Positions 58,975-64,000 of a stretch of 64,000 nt of DNA are shown here, piece after piece; the stretch's first letter is position 1, and every line of letters begins with the position of its first letter. The notes beneath the pieces were generated by a model. It did not search any database. It had not been told where the DNA came from and was given only the letters and a program-made list of their open reading frames with translations. The DNA comes from Penicillium oxalicum. Taxonomy: Eukaryota; Ascomycota; Eurotiomycetes; Eurotiales; Aspergillaceae. A program made the position numbers and the translations under genes. Where the stretch lies: positions 2,914,001 through 2,978,000 of the forward strand of contig NC_064653.1 of NCBI RefSeq assembly GCF_001723175.1. The letters are read 5' to 3'.

Positions 58975-61535
58975 ACGTCTCAGCACAGATGACGTCGGAT
59001 GTTCACGCCTGTCACGCTCCATGTCGGCTCTCATTGATCAAATCGCAACGCTTGTTCTCCCACTCCCTTCTCACGACTTCGATGACAGACTCGAGACGCT
59101 TATCACGTATCTCACTTCGTCTTCGTACTTTTGTTTTTTCATGACCGCCATGGCCCTTGACGAAATGTAATGATATGCTTGGAAACAGGCCGGGTCCTCG
59201 GGATATTCCGTTGCGTGGAATCTTCCTATTCAGCTCGGCCGTCAGTCTTCCTTCTCACAGAAAAAAAAATTCGATCCCACATGGACCTTCTCTTCCACTT
59301 CCCACCTTGACGCTCACTCCTTCTCGCCACCGAAGAGAATTTCGCGATGCACTCTTTATGCTTTCTGGTGATCCGTTTACCACGCAGACGCGGACGGCCG
59401 TGATTTTCACGAAAAGCCAAAACTGGAGCTCTCACGGCGCCAACTTGGTGACTTGACTGCGGTCTTCTGTCTCAGGTCAGCTTTCGATCATCTCGATTGG
59501 AATTCCATTTCCTCAAGAGTGAACGAGTAAACCTCACCCAGAAATACTTTCCATTCCTTTGCCGCATTATCGCCCATCTTATCCAGCATCTTGGTTTGTG
59601 TGGATGGGGTGAGTTGAGCAGAGACAAACTGAGAGCAGGTTCGATTCTATGCTACGGTTTTCACATCCACTCTCCACCTCATGTCCAACATTCTTTGACG
59701 CATTTTCACTCCTTGCTCGAGGCCCTCGATTGGCTCCTTTCATTTCTATTCCCTCGTGTGGAGTCGGGTGGCTTTCAAAAATATGCCTCCGATCGACGCG
59801 TTCAAACAAAGAAAAAAAAACTCCAAACCCAAAAACACTGCAAAAACCTCCAACTACAAATCCTATCAAAAAAGTGACTTCCAAATTCGCCATTTCCTCG
59901 CCCCCGATGCGAGCCACTTTCTTTGAAACTCTCCTTTCTTTCATCTGGCCTACGTTCTCGGACTTCTCTTCGGTCATTATTCTCTCGTTGCACAGGGCCG
60001 ATCGGCCCCATGTTCTTCGAGCCGCCTATTTCCCCTCGACCGCATCAGCATGTGGCCATGCCCTTCCATGACGATCCTGGTCACCTTTCCAGCCGTACTG
60101 GTTATTTCACACAAAATCAATCACGCGCGTCAAGGTTTCAAACGCCAAATCCTTTTCATCTGCATAGACGAACCGCCACGACATGACCGCCCATGACTCC
60201 CAGCGCCCAATGCGCTTCCCACGAATCCCCATTCCCCCAACTTCAACACAAAGCAAGCGCGGTGTTTTTGGCTATCCTTCTTCGCGTTTCCTGCTCCGCT
60301 TGGCCTTGGTGCCTGTAATCGTGCTTATCTCTGAATCATTTCGAGCTTAATGCCAGCGAGACTTTTTTGTTGCCCTTTTTTCTATTCTCCATTTGTGTTG
60401 GCCATCTTTTTGTGGTCACCCTCAAGTGCTTCCTTTTCCCTTCGTCTTCAGACTCGACAGGTCTCTGTGGCGGGTCGGTCTTGACCCCTCTCGTGCATTG
60501 GTCTTGGGGGGCTAAACTCTTGTTGGCAATGGTAAGGCGACGCTCTTTGTTTGGAGCTCCGTCCTGTTGTTGAATCCAATCCCCCCTCCCTTGACCTTTC
60601 TGACCGCGTCAATCGAGTTCTCTTACTTGCCCTCACCGATCGTCCTCGACTTGAACTTTGCATTGCAAGTGGCATCGCATCGGAGCTCGTGTTTCCTGGC
60701 CCACAAGGCCTTTTGCTTTCCCTTATGGGTTGGCCTTTTTCCCGGCCTTTTGCTTTGGTTTCTCCCTACCACGCATCTCTTCCGCGTTCGCATCATTATT
60801 GCTCGAATTTGGGAATTTAGATTATGACTATCCTCTGCTTTCTGCATGCTAATAGTGAAATCGGGAACTCTTATGGTTGTGTGCCCCCCCCTTTTTTTTT
60901 TCTCTATCGCGACTGATCTTTCAATGCTGGATTTGATCTGATCGTTGAACAATAATCAATTTTGAATCTCCACCTTTCCGCTACTGGTCTTGCTATTCCT
61001 TGAGCTTAAATCTGAGAACAGGTGTATCTTGCGATGGAATGCAGTACCAAATGATTCAAGCAATATCTTGATGATAGAAGCCAACTACTCACGTCGTAGA
61101 ATGTATCGACGCGTGTTATGGTCTGGATGCCTTCGTTCACGAACCGAGATGTGAAAATTAAAGACTCAAAGACAAGAACTATGGGGGTATAAAGATCGAG
61201 AATGATAACGCACCCTCTCCAACCTGGGAAAAAAAACGCAGCGCGCCAGAAACAGTCGTAGAAACCGAGAGAAATGAAAAACTCCACACACGGAACAACG
61301 TCCGTTCACCACGAGAAGGGGGCCAAGAAAGAAGATATGATGATGTAGCGCCGCTTTTTGTCGAGTTCAGAAAACATGAAACCCGGAACCCGGAATCCCA
61401 GAACATAAAGGGGTGAAGAAACCAAAAAAAGGAAAACCCAAATAAGGATGAAAGCGAAGTTATTGCCAGGGAAAATGAGACGTAGTGTCGGGCAAAGTGA
61501 TCAGGTTCTGACGATATTATTCCACGACCACCACT
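58975..61535. other. Convergent 3' flanks of the 678-residue gene and bub1
   Basis: About 2.6 kb between convergent stop codons. T-rich blocks alternate on both strands, and all frames are short or low-complexity. No RNA gene or mobile element is recognised. Its length is large for a convergent interval and allows long 3' UTRs or an unseen noncoding transcript. Confidence 0.45.
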
Positions 61536-64000
61536 TCAAGCCCGTTCGAGCTTTCTCTTTCTGTCTGCCAAAGCAGTCTCGATTCTCCGCAATTGTAGAG
61601 AAAGACCCTTTTTCTCGGAGTGTGCAACAAGCCAATCTTCCATTCGACGCCTAACATAGGCCATGGACTGGAGGACCGGGAGGACAGGGCCGGGGTGTGA
61701 ATGATCCGACTCCTGACCAGTCGAGCTGTCTCCAAGCTCCATGGCGACCCATCGATTAGCCCCTGGGTTAAGCAAGAGATCAAAGACGTCGCTCCAGATC
61801 TCACGATCCCAGTACCGTTTTAAAGTTTCGCGAATTCGGTAGGTGCGCATGTTCGCACCGTCGCTTGCTCGAACGGGCGCACTCTCGATGTATTTTCCGA
61901 ATAAGAGGACGTGGATGACGCCCGCGATGCCGTACAGGTCAATTTGGTGAGTCCAGGGGCGAGCTTCGCGGATTTCGTTGCATTCGTGGGTCCCCGTCTC
62001 CCAGTCTGCGAGGAACTGGACGTTCGGGTTGAATGCGTTCATGTCAATGGCGCGGCCAAAGTCGATCAAGGCGAGTCCCTTGGCATGCCAGCCGTATGCA
62101 CCAGAGGGCGCGTACGCGGGTGAATCACGAGGGTCCGGGAAGGGCCCGTTTTCGTCGCCGCCAAGGTCAAGCAGAGAGAGAGATTTGGTGGGTGGGTCGG
62201 CAGGGGTGGCCTCGTCGAGACGCACGAGGCAATTGTCGGCTTTAATGTCACCGTGAAGGATCCCCGTGGCGTGAAGAGCCTCAACTGTCCGCAAGAGCTC
62301 GATTGAGAAGAACATCGCCAGACACTCGTCCAAGCCTCCGTCACTAGGGTGTGCGGTGCTGATGGCGTCATTCCGGAGGACGTTCACCAGGTCAAGAAGT
62401 GTGCCTTGGCCTCGGTAGTCTTCAACTAGGAAGCTCTCCCGCTGGTGGACGTGAAGTTCATGAGCGCGAACAACGCTGTCAACGGCTCGAGAATGTAAAG
62501 ACGCTTTCCGTAAACGCTCTTGGGCAGTCTTGATCATGTAAAATTCCCAAGCGCTTGAAGGGCCCTTTTCGACCTTGATGGCCTCAAATGAGAACCGTGA
62601 CCCACCTACTGAGTTGGTTTTCATTCTGCCGTCGACATGGTTCTCATCGTGCTCGATCCCAACAATCCCCTGGTTTTCGATACTCTCGGCAAGATATACC
62701 GGGGCGTATGCGCCAGCGCCAAGCTCACGACGAATGATGTAGCTGCGCTCGGCACCTGGAAACTCAAGAACGGGCATATCACCCCGGTCGTCGTCAGCAG
62801 CCTTAGACTTCCGGTTATGTGCCCTCACGAATTTTTGTATCATGCTGGAATAATTGCTTTCTTGGCCGTGGTTGTGATATCCAGCGTAGCTGGCTAGTGG
62901 CGGCTCGAGGGAGTTGAGGATTGTATTGCGAATACCCTTATCAGTTGGGTTGCACTGCAGGTCCTTTATAACAACTTCCCTTCGACGGGACTTTGGCGCA
63001 AGCGTCTTAAAAGCAGTGGGGCTGAAAGGCACATCGACAATCGAGTTGACTGTATGGTCGGCATGAAATGGTGTTGCTGTTCCAACCGGGCTGGACAAAA
63101 GATTGCCCATCTGAGGTATGCCACCTGGAGAACGTGGCTTCGATGGAGTTTTCGCATTGTACAGACTCCGCGCAGCCGTCATGGAGATGGAAGATTCCGT
63201 TCGTTCCACAATAGGAGTCATGAATGGAAGCCTATTCTGAGCCATCACGGCGGGATCACGATACGTTCCGTATGGCGGATTGTAGTCGTCGGGCATTCGA
63301 GGTACAAATCTCTCCTTTTCCGGAGTACCATGCTGCGACTCAACCTCTTCCTCGGTCGTGACAGAATGAGACGTGGCGTTGAAGGGCTCATGCCCAGGCA
63401 CATCTCTGCTGACACTGAACTCGGTCCAATCGTCTCCCGCAATACTCTCAGCGCGAGTGGTATTAGCATCATCATATTCTGTGTCATCGTAAGATTTATG
63501 GAACGTGTGAGTCTCATCGTCGCCAAAGTCGCTCGAGGCGGCGGAGATGTGGCCGGTGCCAGTACTGTCCACGGTACTTGCACAGTCATCATCCTCATAC
63601 TCGCTGCCGTAAAGACTGTCGGCCGGGTCCTCCAGTTCAGCCTTGAGAGGTTGGTTAAAGATGCCATATATCTCATCTGTGGCAGCCCGAGTGTGCATAG
63701 TCATTGTTGGCTCTCGAGTGCTCTTCCTTCGCACCTTCGAATTTGTCGGCGAATCGAATTTCATTTTGACTGGAGCCTGCGTGTCAGCACAGCTGCAAGT
63801 TAAACACCAACTCTTGTCTGCGGCCACTTACTGGTCTGGGTCTCGCCCTGCACTTTGAACTTCTTCGCTTTACTTCCCTTATTTTCTTGAGCCTCCTCTC
63901 GATGATTGGTTTGGGATACATGCCCATCACCTGCTGACTTTTGTAACGACTTTCGGCTGGGTTGATCATCGACAAAGATCTTGAGTTTTCCAGGTGGAGC
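61536..64000 (-). CDS. bub1: Spindle checkpoint kinase Bub1, C-terminal part (runs off the window)
   Basis: Two exons are visible (from beyond 64000 to 63832, then 63769-61536), giving the last 800 residues. Bub1 acts at kinetochores, phosphorylating H2A and recruiting checkpoint proteins. The first visible residues (PPGKLKIFVDDQP) and the segment MTMHTRAATDEIYGIFNQPLK are characteristic of fungal Bub1. The C-terminal kinase domain is intact: glycine loop ELGAGAYAPVYLAE, lysine in FEAIKVEK, catalytic ILHGDIKADNCLV and metal-binding LIDFGRAID, followed by TGTHECNEIREARPW, which replaces the usual APE region as in other Bub1 proteins. The N-terminal TPR domain lies outside the window. The acceptor at 63771-63770 was chosen because it alone keeps the frame with the canonical GTAAGT donor. 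Confidence 0.95.

Overview
The window is nuclear DNA of a filamentous ascomycete. Short introns with GT-AG ends and CTAAC-like branch sites, pyrimidine-rich promoter tracts, an isolated tRNA gene and the protein sequences all point to the Eurotiales. A Penicillium- or Aspergillus-like species is the best fit, but the species cannot be named from sequence reading alone. No virus, transposon ORF, CRISPR array, rRNA or plasmid feature was recognised.

Fifteen protein-coding genes and one tRNA gene can be supported. From left to right they are: an RCR-type membrane protein (614-1260, +); the GINS subunit Sld5 (2361-3348, +); cullin-3 (4065-6793, -); the mitochondrial DNL zinc-finger chaperone partner Zim17 (7179-7784, +); tRNA-Arg(ACG) (8447-8518, -); a LaeA/UMTA-like methyltransferase (10071-11246, +); the 2,648-residue SSU-processome protein Utp20 (11704-19650, -); a CWF19L1/Drn1-type protein (20011-21834, +); a cysteine-rich membrane-anchored protein of the fibroin-3-related kind (22475-23935, -); the Cdc25-type phosphatase NimT (26428-28340, -); Pol5 (39153-42462, +); an mARC-like MOSC protein (43424-44584, -); pyroglutamyl peptidase I (45390-46501, -); a six-exon cytochrome P450 (48811-50751, +); a conserved-looking protein of unknown function (56938-58974, +); and the C-terminal part of checkpoint kinase Bub1 (61536-64000, -), which runs off the right edge.

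Most genes are housekeeping. Sld5, NimT, Bub1 and cullin-3 serve replication, mitotic entry, the spindle checkpoint and ubiquitin-dependent turnover. Utp20 and Pol5 serve ribosome production, and the CWF19L1-like protein is tied to intron-lariat metabolism. The P450 and the methyltransferase resemble secondary-metabolism enzymes, but they lie 38 kb apart with no synthase between them, so no biosynthetic cluster is visible. Exon boundaries were worked out by hand from reading frame and splice consensus.

Two gene-poor stretches stand out: about 10.8 kb between nimT and pol5 (28341-39152) and about 6.2 kb after the P450 (50752-56937). The first ends, close to pol5, in a compact palindromic cluster of GATA-factor sites. 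Other points of interest are an intron that splits the neddylation-lysine codon of cullin-3, a 14-nt first coding exon in the CWF19L1-like gene, tandem splice acceptors in nimT and bub1, and PPxY motifs in both small membrane proteins. No clearly new multi-gene system was found.
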